Assembly: GCA_016235745.1 (NCBI GenBank)
Contig: JACRJA010000062.1
Coordinates: 62,001-126,000, forward strand
Direction: 5' to 3'
DNA from: Rhodocyclales bacterium
GTDB lineage: Bacteria; Pseudomonadota; Gammaproteobacteria; Burkholderiales; Rhodocyclaceae
Length of the DNA: 64,000 bases
The translations under genes were made by a program, and so were the position numbers. Below are positions 30,469 to 41,541 of this stretch, one piece after another (position 1 is the stretch's first letter; each line of letters begins with the position of its first letter). The notes under the pieces were generated by a model, which saw only the letters and a list, made by a program, of their open reading frames with translations, did no database searches and was not told the DNA's origin.

Positions 30469-31674
30469 ATGAAGAAGAAAATCCTCGCTTCGCTCAGCGC
30501 CCTCGCCCTCGGCGGGGCGATCGCAAGCGCCCCGGCCATGGCGCAGAACGTCAAGGTGGCCTATCTCGTGGCCATCACCGGGCCGATCGCCGGCATGGCG
30601 CCGATGATGGTGCAGTCGATGAAGTTCGCCGCCGAGCAGGTCAACGCCCAAGGAGGAATCGGCAACGGCGGCAAGCTCGACCCGCAGGTATACGATTCCG
30701 GCTGTAACCCGCAGCTGGCCACCGACGCCGCCACCAAAGCGGTGAACGTCAACGGCGTGATCGGCATCGTCGGCCCCTCCTGCTCCGGGCCGGTGATCGC
30801 GGTGGCCAACTCCGTGAGCGTGCCAGCCGGCGTGCTCCTCGTCACCTCTTCGGGCACTTCGCCCAAGATCAGCACGCTCGACGACAAGGATCTCGTGTTC
30901 CGCACCGTGCCGTCCGACGACTACCAAGGCCGGGCGCTGGCGCGCGCGCTCAAGGCCCGCGGCATCGACAAGGTGGCCGTCACCTATCTCAACAACGACT
31001 ACGGCCTGGGGCTAGCCGAAGCCTTCGCCGACGAATTCCAGAAACAGGGCGGCACCATCACCGCCAGTCGGGCGCACGAAGACAAGAAAGCCTCGTACCG
31101 CTCCGACCTGGCCGAACTGGCCAAGGGCGGAGCCGACACGCTGGTGGTCTTCGCCTACGGCAATTCCTCCGGGCTCACCATCCTGCGTCAGGCGATCGAG
31201 AACGGTTTCTTCAAGAATTTTGTCGGCGCCGACGGCATGCGCGACGAGGGCATGGTCAAGACCCTGGGCCCGGACAATCTCAAGCCCCTCCTCGTCTCGG
31301 CCCCGGCCGGTGCCACGGGCGCCGGGTTCGAGAAATTCGGCAAGGACTTCAAGGCCACCGGCGGCGACCCCAACGGGACGTTTGCCGCCACGAGCTACGA
31401 CGCCGCCTTCCTCATGGCGCTGGCGATCGAAAAAGCGGGCGGGGACAAGGCGAAACTGCCCCAGGCGCTGCGCGAAGTCGCCACCGCCCCCGGCGAACCC
31501 ATCCTGCCGGGTGAGTGGGCCAAGGCCAAGAAACTGATCGCCGAAGGCAAGGACATCGACTACAAAGGCGCCGCCGGCGATCATGAATTCGACGCGCACG
31601 GCGACGTGCCCGGCAGCTACATCCTCTACAAGGTGAGCAGCAGCGGCTTTGCCGAAGTCGAACGCATGAAGTGA
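30469..31674 (+). CDS. Branched-chain amino acid ABC transporter substrate-binding protein
   Basis: Signal peptide; VAYLVAITGPIAGMAPMMVQSMKFAAEQVNAQGGI; periplasmic type I SBP fold. Confidence 0.9.
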   Translation: MKKKILASLSALALGGAIASAPAMAQNVKVAYLVAITGPIAGMAPMMVQSMKFAAEQVNAQGGIGNGGKLDPQVYDSGCNPQLATDAATKAVNVNGVIGIVGPSCSGPVIAVANSVSVPAGVLLVTSSGTSPKISTLDDKDLVFRTVPSDDYQGRALARALKARGIDKVAVTYLNNDYGLGLAEAFADEFQKQGGTITASRAHEDKKASYRSDLAELAKGGADTLVVFAYGNSSGLTILRQAIENGFFKNFVGADGMRDEGMVKTLGPDNLKPLLVSAPAGATGAGFEKFGKDFKATGGDPNGTFAATSYDAAFLMALAIEKAGGDKAKLPQALREVATAPGEPILPGEWAKAKKLIAEGKDIDYKGAAGDHEFDAHGDVPGSYILYKVSSSGFAEVERMK

Positions 31675-31679
31675 TCTTC

Positions 31680-31700
31680 AGCGCCGCGCGCAGCGGCGCT
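31680..31700. terminator. Candidate bidirectional terminator stem between convergent livJ-like gene and prfC
   Basis: Perfect 8-bp stem AGCGCCGC-GCGCA-GCGGCGCT filling the 26-nt convergent gap; no T-tract. Confidence 0.45.
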
Positions 31701-33305
<1,605 letters not shown>

Positions 33306-33355
33306 GTTGCTCTTTTCTGGGAAAATCGCTTATTTTAGCAGCAGGCACGCCCATC

Positions 33356-34561
33356 ATGATCCGTTTCGGCCTCGACCGCCTTCTTGCAGAACCCGAACTG
33401 CGCCGCCCCCTCGCCGGTCGGCGCGTGGCGCTGCTGGCGCACCCGGCTTCCGTCACGCGCGACCTGGTGCACGCCGCCGACGCCCTCGCGGCCCTGCCAG
33501 AGGTGCGGCTCACCGCGCTTTTCGGCCCGCAGCACGGCGCGCGCGGCGACAAGCAGGACAACATGGTCGAGTCGCCCGACGAATTCGACGCCCGCCTGGG
33601 CATTCCCGTCTTCAGCCTCTACGGCGCGGTGCGCCGCCCCACCCCGGCGATGATGGACCCCTTCGACGTGCTGCTGGTCGACCTGCAGGATCTCGGCTGC
33701 CGCGTCTACACCTACCTCACCACCCTGCGCTACGTACTGGAAGCGGCTGCCGCGCACGGCAAGAGCGTGTGGGTGCTCGAGCGGCCCAATCCGCTCGGGC
33801 GCGGCATCGAGGGAGGGCTGCTGCAGCCGGGCTGGGAGAGCTTCGTCGGCGCCGGGAGCCTTCCCATGCGCCACGGCCTGACCCTGGGCGAAGCCGGGCG
33901 CTGGTTCATCGCCACCCTGGGGCTCGACGTGGACTATCAGGTGGTATCGCTCGAAGGCTGGGACCCGGAGGCCGCCCCCGGTTACGGCTGGCCGCTGGGC
34001 AAGCGCACCTGGATCAACCCCAGCCCCAATGCCCCCACCCCGTGGATGGCGCGCTGCTATCCCGGTACCGTGCTCGTCGAAGGCACCACCCTCTCCGAGG
34101 GGCGCGGCACCACCCGGCCCTTGGAAGGCTTCGGCGCCCCGGACCTCGACCCCTGGCGGCTGCTCGCCGAAATGGAGATGCTCGCCCCGCACTGGCTGAA
34201 GGGCTGCCGCCTGCGCCCCTGGTTCTTCGAGCCGACATTTCACAAGCATGCGGGCAAGCGCTGCGGCGGGCTCATGATCCACGTAGAAGACCCGGCGCAC
34301 TACGACCCCCGGCGCTTTCGCCCCTGGCGCCTGGTGGCGCTGGCGCTCAAGGCGCTGCACCGGCTCGACCCCGAGCGGCCGCTGTGGCACACCAACCCCT
34401 ACGAGTACGAATACGATCGCCTGGCGATCGATCTCATCGACGGCGGCCCGCGCCTGCGGCAGTGGGTCGAGGACGAGGCGGCCGCGCCGGCCGATCTCGA
34501 CGCGATGATCGAGCCGGAAGAGCGCGCCTGGGCCGAGATCCGCGCCCCCTTCCTCCGCTGA
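33356..34561 (+). CDS. DUF1343 family protein (NamZ-type exo-beta-N-acetylmuramidase-like)
   Basis: LAGRRVALLAHPASVTRDLVHAADAL; LFGPQHGARGDKQDNM; VDLQDLGCRVYTYLTTL; LERPNPLGRGIEGG. Confidence 0.85.
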   Translation: MIRFGLDRLLAEPELRRPLAGRRVALLAHPASVTRDLVHAADALAALPEVRLTALFGPQHGARGDKQDNMVESPDEFDARLGIPVFSLYGAVRRPTPAMMDPFDVLLVDLQDLGCRVYTYLTTLRYVLEAAAAHGKSVWVLERPNPLGRGIEGGLLQPGWESFVGAGSLPMRHGLTLGEAGRWFIATLGLDVDYQVVSLEGWDPEAAPGYGWPLGKRTWINPSPNAPTPWMARCYPGTVLVEGTTLSEGRGTTRPLEGFGAPDLDPWRLLAEMEMLAPHWLKGCRLRPWFFEPTFHKHAGKRCGGLMIHVEDPAHYDPRRFRPWRLVALALKALHRLDPERPLWHTNPYEYEYDRLAIDLIDGGPRLRQWVEDEAAAPADLDAMIEPEERAWAEIRAPFLR

Positions 34562-34634
34562 CGCCATCCACCCTATGCTTCCCCTATAATGAGGGTAACG
34601 GTGCATTCCGCGCCCAGGCGAGCGGCTCATTCGC

Positions 34635-36695
34635 ATGTACTTTCTTCTCCCGATCCTTCGCCGTGCCGCCCGTACCGCGCCGCGGTATGGCCGCCCCCAA
34701 GGGAGCGCGAACGCCGCGCCTCCAACCGCGCGACGCCTGCTCGCCTTTCTCGCGCTCTTGCTTGCCGTCGTCGCTTCGGCGCGCGCGGAGTATCACTTGG
34801 GGGTCTTTTCCCACCGCCCCGGCGAGATCCTCCAGCGTCAATGGCAGCCGCTCGCCGATGAGCTCTCGCAGGCGCTCGCCGAACCCGTCATTCTCGAAGT
34901 CCTCACGCCCGAGGCGCTCGATCGCGAGATCGCCGCCCGCCGCATCGACTTCCTCTTCACCAATCCCGTTCACTACATCCAGGAAAAACACCGCCACGCC
35001 TTCTCCGGCCCCATCGCCACGCTCATCACGCTCGAGCACGGCGTCAAAACCTCGGCCATGGGCGGAGTGATCCTGGTGCGCCGCGACGGTCCCGTCCAGC
35101 GCCCGGAAGATCTCAAAGGCAAACGCGTCCTGATTGCTGGAGGCAAAGGGCTTGGAGGCTATCTCGCCCAGGCCGCCTGGCTGCTCGAGCGCGGAGTGCG
35201 CGTGCCCGAAGACGTCACCCTCCTTCCCCAAGGCAATCACGACGCCGTGGTCCAGGCCCTGCTCGAAGGCAAGGGCGAGGCCGGGTTCGTGCGCACGGGG
35301 CTGCTCGAAGCGCTCGCGCGCGAGGGGCGGCTCACGCCGGCAGACGAAGCGCGCCTCCTGGTGCTCGGCCAATGGCACCCTCCCGGTTTTCCGTACAAGG
35401 TCACCACCACTCTCTACCCCGAATGGGCCTTCGTCGCCCTGCCCCATGTCTCGCCCGAGACCACCCGCAAGGTTGCGCTCGCCCTCTACTACCTCACCGA
35501 CCGTCTCGAAGCCATACCCGACCCCCGGTTCACTGCCGCAGGCATCGGCGGCTTCACCGTACCGGCCGACTACTCCGGCGTGGAGCGCCTCGCCCAGCGG
35601 CTACGCGTGCCGCCGTTCGAGCACGTGGAAGTGCAGTTGCGCGACGTGCTGCACCAGTACGCCCTGCCCTTGCTGCTGCTCGCCTTCGCGGGCGTTCTGC
35701 TCGCCCTACTCACGCTGCGCCTGTGGCACACCCGGCGCCAGCTCGAGCACCAGCGCGCCCGCCTCGCCTCGGCGCTTGCCCAGACCCAGACCATCCTCGA
35801 GACCGTGGACGAAGCCATCTACGGCACCGACGCGCAGGGCCGCTGCATCTTCTTCAACCGCGCCGCCTCCGAGCTCCTTGGCTTTTCCCCCGAGGAGGTG
35901 CTCGGTAAAGATCCGCACGAACTCTTCCACGCGCGGCGACCGGACGGGCAGCCCTATCCGCCTGAGCACTGCCCCTTGCACCGCGCGCTCGAAGCCGGGC
36001 AAAAGGTGAGCCAGGACGACGTCTTCTGGCGGCGCGACGCTCTGCCGGTACCGGTGCACGTCTCCGCCAGCCCCCGCCTCGAGAACGGGCGCGTGATGGG
36101 CGCCGTCGTCGCCTTCCACGACATCACCGAGGAAGTGCGCCTGCTCGAAGAACTGCGCCGGCTCGCGGCCTACGATCCGCTCACGGGCCTGGCCAACCGC
36201 GGCCACCTCGAGCAGCGCCTGCAAGAAGCCCAATCGGCAGTGCAGCGCAGCAAACGGCCGGCGGCGCTTCTCATGTTCGATCTGGACTACTTCAAGAAAG
36301 TCAACGACACCTACGGGCACGCCGTGGGCGATCGCATGCTGCAGGCCTTCGCCCGCGTGCTGCGCCACAACCTGCGCCCCACCGACTTCATCGCCCGCTA
36401 TGGCGGCGAAGAATTCATCGCCATCCTGCCGGATACCTCCCTCGACACGGCGGTCAAGGTGGCCGAACGGGTGCGGCAGTCCTGGGCCCACACCCAGCTG
36501 TCGCTCGACGATCCAGGAAAGGTCCTCAGCGGCACGGTGTCGATCGGCGTCGCCCCCCTCGACCCCGACGCTCCCCTGGACGAGAGCCTGGCGCGGGTCG
36601 ACGAGGCTATGTACCGCGCCAAGCGCGAAGGCAGAAACCAAGTTGCCCTGCCGCCGGCGGGAAGCAAACGGCTCGAAGACGGAGCCTGCTCATGA
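34635..36695 (+). CDS. PhnD-like periplasmic sensor - TM - PAS - GGDEF diguanylate cyclase
   Basis: LGVFSHRPGEILQRQWQPLADEL...FLFTNPVHYIQ (phosphonate-type SBP), PAS AIYGTDAQGRCIFFNRAA, intact YGGEEF. Confidence 0.87.
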   Translation: MYFLLPILRRAARTAPRYGRPQGSANAAPPTARRLLAFLALLLAVVASARAEYHLGVFSHRPGEILQRQWQPLADELSQALAEPVILEVLTPEALDREIAARRIDFLFTNPVHYIQEKHRHAFSGPIATLITLEHGVKTSAMGGVILVRRDGPVQRPEDLKGKRVLIAGGKGLGGYLAQAAWLLERGVRVPEDVTLLPQGNHDAVVQALLEGKGEAGFVRTGLLEALAREGRLTPADEARLLVLGQWHPPGFPYKVTTTLYPEWAFVALPHVSPETTRKVALALYYLTDRLEAIPDPRFTAAGIGGFTVPADYSGVERLAQRLRVPPFEHVEVQLRDVLHQYALPLLLLAFAGVLLALLTLRLWHTRRQLEHQRARLASALAQTQTILETVDEAIYGTDAQGRCIFFNRAASELLGFSPEEVLGKDPHELFHARRPDGQPYPPEHCPLHRALEAGQKVSQDDVFWRRDALPVPVHVSASPRLENGRVMGAVVAFHDITEEVRLLEELRRLAAYDPLTGLANRGHLEQRLQEAQSAVQRSKRPAALLMFDLDYFKKVNDTYGHAVGDRMLQAFARVLRHNLRPTDFIARYGGEEFIAILPDTSLDTAVKVAERVRQSWAHTQLSLDDPGKVLSGTVSIGVAPLDPDAPLDESLARVDEAMYRAKREGRNQVALPPAGSKRLEDGACS

Positions 36696-37663
36696 GCCCA
36701 GCCTGCGACCTCGCCCGGCGCCGCTGGCTCGCCGCCCTCGCTCTGGGGGCGCTCGCGGCCAGCAGTGTCGCCGGCTGCACCCCCGAACCGCCCTTGCGCC
36801 TTTCCTACCATCTCTGGTCGGGCTATGAGCCGCTGCGCCTCTATGTCGACGCTGCTCCCAACGCAACGGCCGGCCTGCAGCTCGTTGAAGTCGCGGACGC
36901 CGAAGCGCAGCTGCAGCTCTTGCGCCTGCGGCAAGTGGAAGCGGCCCTGATCACGCTCGACGAGGTCCTCCTCGGCCGGGCGCAGGGCCTGGATCTGACG
37001 GTGGTGGGCATCATCGACGTCTCGGCCGGTGCCGACCACGTCATGGCGCGCGACCGCTGCCGCGATGCCGCCGGCTGGCGTGGCGCCCGCGTCGCCGTCG
37101 AGCGCCGCGGCCCCGGCCGGCTCCTGCTGCAAGCCTGGTGCGAACACCTGGGGCTCGATCCCCAGCAGCTGAAGCTCATCCCCTATTCGCCGCCGCGCCA
37201 GCTCGACACCTGGCTGCAGCGCGAATTCGACCTGGCCGTGACCTACCAACCCTACGTCGAACGCCTGCGCCGCCTGGGAGCCGTCTCCTGCTTCGATTCT
37301 GCCGTGCCGCCACCGATCGTGCTCGACGTCCTGGTCGTGCGCAGCGCCATCCTCGGCACCCACGGGAAGGCGATTGAACGCCTCATGCGCACTCACTTCC
37401 GCGGCCTCGAGTGGATGCACGACTACGCGATCGACGCCCGCTACCGCATTGCCCGCCGCTTCGGCCTGCCGCTCGAAGACGCTTTCACCCCCTTCATCGG
37501 CCTCATCTTCCCCTCGCTCGAAGAGCAAAAAGACTGGCTCGAACGCAAGCTCCCCGAGGTCCTCACCACCCTTTCCGGACTGCTGCAGCGCGCCGGCCTG
37601 CTTCCTGAGGCGGCAGCCCCTTGGGTCCCCGCCTCGACCCGCTTCCTTCCCCCCTCGCCGTGA
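36692..37663 (+). CDS. Orphan NMT1/SsuA-type periplasmic solute-binding lipoprotein
   Basis: Twin-Arg-like start ARRRWLAALALGALAASSVAGC lipobox; LSYHLWSGYEPLRLY; 4-nt overlap with upstream gene. Confidence 0.8.
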   Translation: MSPACDLARRRWLAALALGALAASSVAGCTPEPPLRLSYHLWSGYEPLRLYVDAAPNATAGLQLVEVADAEAQLQLLRLRQVEAALITLDEVLLGRAQGLDLTVVGIIDVSAGADHVMARDRCRDAAGWRGARVAVERRGPGRLLLQAWCEHLGLDPQQLKLIPYSPPRQLDTWLQREFDLAVTYQPYVERLRRLGAVSCFDSAVPPPIVLDVLVVRSAILGTHGKAIERLMRTHFRGLEWMHDYAIDARYRIARRFGLPLEDAFTPFIGLIFPSLEEQKDWLERKLPEVLTTLSGLLQRAGLLPEAAAPWVPASTRFLPPSP

Positions 37664-37678
37664 CGTAGGAATCCTGCG

Positions 37679-40141
37679 ATGCCCCCTCCGTTTCGCCCCT
37701 CACTCGCCCTGCGCCTGGCCTTGCTGTTCCTCGTCGTGATCCTCGCCTTGCTGGGTGCCGAAGGCTGGCTCGCCTGGCGCGACGCCCGCGAACGCACGCT
37801 GGCCGCTGCGCAAGAGCACCTGCTGGGGCTCGCCGCCGCCCTCGTGCGCGCCGCCGAGCACCGCTGGGCCGACCGCCCCGACGAAGTGCGCGCCGACATC
37901 GACTTCCAGGCAGCTTCCCCGGGGCATCACGCCACCCTGCTCACCGATGGGCAAGGCCGCATCCTCGCCGCCCACCGGCAGGACTGGGAGGGGCTGAACC
38001 TGCCGGACGTCCTGCCCGATCTCGCATTGCCGCTTCCCCCTCCCCGCCTCGACACCCTGCGCTGGCAGATCCAGGGCGATGCGGTGCGCCTGGCGATTCC
38101 CTGGTCGCCTCCGGAGGACCTGGGCACGGCGCCGGGAGCCAGCCCCGGCTGGTTGATCCTCTCTTACGATTTTCACTCCCTCCTGGCCCAGCGCCTGGCC
38201 GAGCACTACCGTGCCTTCGCCTGGCAGGCCGCCTTGCCGGTGGGGATGATCCTGTTGCTCGGGCTCTACATCCACTATCGCGGCGCCCGCCCGCTCGAAA
38301 CCCTCACCCGCGCCCTGCGAGCGGCTGCCTCACCGGGGGGGTACCGCCCGCCCGAGCTCGGCGGCGCCATCCCCGAAGTTCGCGCCCTGGGCGAAGCGAT
38401 CGCGCAGGCCATGGCCGCACTGGCGCACCAGCAGGAACGCCTGCGCCAGCTCGACGTCGCCATCGACGCCAGTCCGGCCCAGTTCGTCATCACCGACACC
38501 CAGCCCAGCATCCTCTACGTCAATCGCGCCTTCACCGAAGTCACCGGCTACCCCCCCGGCGAAGTGCTGGGCAAGAACCCGCGCATCCTCCAATCCGGCA
38601 AGACCCCGCGCGAGACCTACCTCGACCTGTGGACGCATCTGACCGCCGGCCGGCGCTGGAGCGGCGAATTCATCAACCGGCGCAAGGACGGCAGCGAATA
38701 CGCCGAATTCGCCACCATCGCCCCGGTCTTCGACGAAGCGGGGCAGATCACCCACTACATCGCCATCAAGTTCGACCTCAGCGAACAGCGCCGCATCACC
38801 GAACGCCTCTCGCACCTGCTCACCCACGACCCCCTCACAGGCCTGGCCAATCGCCCCCTGCTGCTCGAGCGCATCGACCTACGGCTCGCGCAAGGCAAGA
38901 GCGCCGGACAAAACTTCGCTCTCGTTCTGTTCGACCTCGACGGTTTCAGTGACATCAACCAACGCTACGGCACCCGCGCCGGCGACGAGCTCATCAAGGA
39001 GATCGGCCGCGCACTGGAGCACACGCTCACCGCCAGCGACACGATCGCCCGGATCGAAGCCGACGAATTCGCCGTACTCACCGACGCTCAACCCAGCGCG
39101 GCCGAAGCCGGAAACTTCGGCTGGAAGCTCGCCCGCACTATTTCCCATCTCATCGAACAGGAAGTCCGGGCGCGTTTTGCCGAGGGTCACCCCATAGAAC
39201 GGCTCAGCGTGGCTGCCGGCATCGTCGCTTTCCCCGACGATTTCGCGGACGCCGAGGAAATTCTCGCCGCGGCGGCCCTGGCCTTGCAGCAGGCCCGCAT
39301 CAGCCGCCAGCCCGGAGCCGTGCGCGTCTACGAGAGCCTCAGCGCCGATCTGCTGGCGCGGCGCAGCGCCATCGAAGAGGGGCTACGCGAAGCGCTCGCC
39401 GGCCAAGGCAGACATGTCTTGGAACTGCATTACCAGGGACAGTTCGATCGGCAGCATCGCCTGCGCGGGGCCGAGGCGCTGCTGCGCTTCACCCACGCCA
39501 CGCTGGGCCGCATCTCCCCACTGGAATGCATTGCCGTGGCCGAACGCAGCGAGCTCATCTTTCTGCTCGGCTCGTGGATCCTGGGCACGGCGCTCACCGA
39601 CGCCATGGCTTGGCGGCGCGCCAGCGGCTGGGACGGAACGCTGTCGGTCAACATCTCCCCCTTTGGCCTACGCGACCCCCATTTCGCCGAACGCGTGCTC
39701 GAACTCCTGCAGGCAAGCGGTCATCCGGCCGAGCGCCTCCTGTTCGAAGTCACCGAAAGCAGCATGTTCGAGCACCTGGAAGAGACCAAGCGCATCATGC
39801 GCCGCCTCGCCGTCGCCGGCATCCGCTGGTCGCTCGACGACTTCGGCACGAGCTTCTGCGGCCTGCACTATCTCGACCATCTGCCCGTGGCCGAGATCAA
39901 GATCGACCCCTCGTTCGTGCAGCGCGCCCCGAGCGAAGCCCGCGCGCGGCATCTCATCAATGCCATGGTCGAGGCTGCCACCGCCTTTTCCTGCCGCGTG
40001 GTCGCCGAAGGCGTGGAAAACGAAGCCCAGGAGCGGACGCTCGCCGCCTGGCCCGAGCTCCTGCTGCAGGGCTGGCATCTGGCCCGCCCCGAGCCGGCCG
40101 GAGCCTTTGCCCTGCGCCTAGGCGCCAGGACTCAGGGATAG
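37679..40141 (+). CDS. TM sensor - PAS - degenerate GGDEF - EAL protein (candidate c-di-GMP phosphodiesterase)
   Basis: PAS VITDTQPSILYVNRAFTEVTGY; GGDEF position reads EADEF; EAL motifs GAEALLRF, FEVTES, LDDFGTSFCGL, EIKIDPSFV, VVAEGVEN. Confidence 0.88.
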   Translation: MPPPFRPSLALRLALLFLVVILALLGAEGWLAWRDARERTLAAAQEHLLGLAAALVRAAEHRWADRPDEVRADIDFQAASPGHHATLLTDGQGRILAAHRQDWEGLNLPDVLPDLALPLPPPRLDTLRWQIQGDAVRLAIPWSPPEDLGTAPGASPGWLILSYDFHSLLAQRLAEHYRAFAWQAALPVGMILLLGLYIHYRGARPLETLTRALRAAASPGGYRPPELGGAIPEVRALGEAIAQAMAALAHQQERLRQLDVAIDASPAQFVITDTQPSILYVNRAFTEVTGYPPGEVLGKNPRILQSGKTPRETYLDLWTHLTAGRRWSGEFINRRKDGSEYAEFATIAPVFDEAGQITHYIAIKFDLSEQRRITERLSHLLTHDPLTGLANRPLLLERIDLRLAQGKSAGQNFALVLFDLDGFSDINQRYGTRAGDELIKEIGRALEHTLTASDTIARIEADEFAVLTDAQPSAAEAGNFGWKLARTISHLIEQEVRARFAEGHPIERLSVAAGIVAFPDDFADAEEILAAAALALQQARISRQPGAVRVYESLSADLLARRSAIEEGLREALAGQGRHVLELHYQGQFDRQHRLRGAEALLRFTHATLGRISPLECIAVAERSELIFLLGSWILGTALTDAMAWRRASGWDGTLSVNISPFGLRDPHFAERVLELLQASGHPAERLLFEVTESSMFEHLEETKRIMRRLAVAGIRWSLDDFGTSFCGLHYLDHLPVAEIKIDPSFVQRAPSEARARHLINAMVEAATAFSCRVVAEGVENEAQERTLAAWPELLLQGWHLARPEPAGAFALRLGARTQG

Positions 40142-40797
40142 CGTCGGTTGCAGATATCGATACAGATGAGATAAACCTGCATGCAGTCCACCGTGGTCTC
40201 GCCCACCCGGCCGCCGGTGGCGCGGCAATCGACCATCTGCTCGCCGCACACTTCCACGCAGCGGCTCCAGTCGCGCTTCGTCCCTTCCGCGTTCCTGGCG
40301 AGCGACTCCACGATGCGCTGATAGCAGGCCGCCACCTCCACCCGGCGCGGCCCCTCGGCCACGTAGCGCCAGTCGCGGCGGCGCAGGCCGTTGAGCGCCG
40401 TCTCGATGAGGCCGATGTCGTCGGCCCGCACCCGGCCGTTGCGCACCAGCCATTCCACCGCCTGGCAATCGAGCGAACGATCCTGCGCCACCGTCTGCGG
40501 CGCCGGCGGCAGGTAGCCCGCCTGGATGCGGACGCATGCGTGGGCGAAGAGAAAGCGCCGGGCGACCGGCCACAGATCGGGCAGCAGCGTGGGATTGTGC
40601 ACGATCACCGGCACCCCCTCGACGAGGCGCACCTCGAAAACCCGCCGGGCCTTGGGATCTTCGCGTACCGCCACGGCCTGCCCCTTGGCATCGGTGCACC
40701 CCGTATATTCCGGTGATTCCTGTGCCTTGGCCCCCTGCCCCGCCAGCGCCACCCACAGGAACACCGCTGCCACCGCCCCGCGCCACGTCACTCGCAT
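40132..40797 (-). CDS. Exported cysteine-rich hypothetical protein
   Basis: Signal peptide ending AKAQ; 10 cysteines in the mature region, including CVEVCGEQMVDC and CMQVYLICIDIC. Confidence 0.68.
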   Translation of the reverse strand: MRVTWRGAVAAVFLWVALAGQGAKAQESPEYTGCTDAKGQAVAVREDPKARRVFEVRLVEGVPVIVHNPTLLPDLWPVARRFLFAHACVRIQAGYLPPAPQTVAQDRSLDCQAVEWLVRNGRVRADDIGLIETALNGLRRRDWRYVAEGPRRVEVAACYQRIVESLARNAEGTKRDWSRCVEVCGEQMVDCRATGGRVGETTVDCMQVYLICIDICNRRYP

Positions 40798-40870
40798 CGT
40801 TTTCCCCTATCGTTTTGTTTCACTATAGCCATCAAGCGTCCGCCTCGCTTGCCCAAGGCGTCGAATCGGA

Positions 40871-40893
40871 TTAGACTAGACGGCCTAGTCTAA
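40871..40893. promoter_or_regulatory. Putative TetR operator
   Basis: Perfect 9-5-9 palindrome TTAGACTAG-ACGGC-CTAGTCTAA, 15 nt upstream of the tetR-family start. Confidence 0.8.
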
Positions 40894-40908
40894 CCCAAAC
40901 CCGAGCAC

Positions 40909-41541
40909 GTGAGCGACGACACCCGACGAAAAATCCTCGACGCGGCCAATGCCGTTTTCGCCGAGCGCGGCTACCGAGCCTCGCTCGACGAGATCGCACG
41001 GCGCGCCGGCGTGGCCAAGCAAACCGTCTACCATTACTTCCCGAGCAAGGACGAGCTCTTCGCCCGCGCCGTCGAGACGATGGGCGAGGGGATTTTGGTC
41101 GCGCTCTCCCCGCTCGAAGGCGAGGCGCTGGCCGATACCCTCACCCGCTTCGCCCGCACTTTCCGTGAGCGGGTGCTCGCCGAACCCTGCATCGCCCTGC
41201 ACCGGCTACTGGTGGCCGAAGCGCCCCGCTTTCCCGAGCTCGCCCGCACGGTCTATGAGGCCGGCGTCGGCGAAACCGTGCGCCACCTCGCCGCGCTGCT
41301 CGCGCGCGCCATGGACGAAGGGCAGCTGCGGCGCGACGATCCTCACTTCGCCGCCGAGCTGCTGCTCGGCATGCTCACCAGCGCCGAGCGCAACCGGCGG
41401 CTCTATGAAGCCCATCCCCCAAACGGTGCCCCGGCCGAGATCGCCGCGCACATCGTCTCGCTCTTTCTGCGCGCCTACCACCCCGAAGAACCGATACAAT
41501 CGACGGCTTCACCGTCGCCCCCCAGGAGCACGACCCCATGA
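40909..41541 (+). CDS. TetR family transcriptional regulator
   Basis: GTG start; ILDAANAVFAERGYRASLDEIARRAGVAKQTVYHYFPSKDELF. Confidence 0.93.
   Translation: MSDDTRRKILDAANAVFAERGYRASLDEIARRAGVAKQTVYHYFPSKDELFARAVETMGEGILVALSPLEGEALADTLTRFARTFRERVLAEPCIALHRLLVAEAPRFPELARTVYEAGVGETVRHLAALLARAMDEGQLRRDDPHFAAELLLGMLTSAERNRRLYEAHPPNGAPAEIAAHIVSLFLRAYHPEEPIQSTASPSPPRSTTP

Noticed and set aside
34585-34590. TATAAT upstream of the GGDEF sensor gene
   Set aside because: Good -10 match but no recognisable -35 element; too weak to list as a promoter without TSS data.
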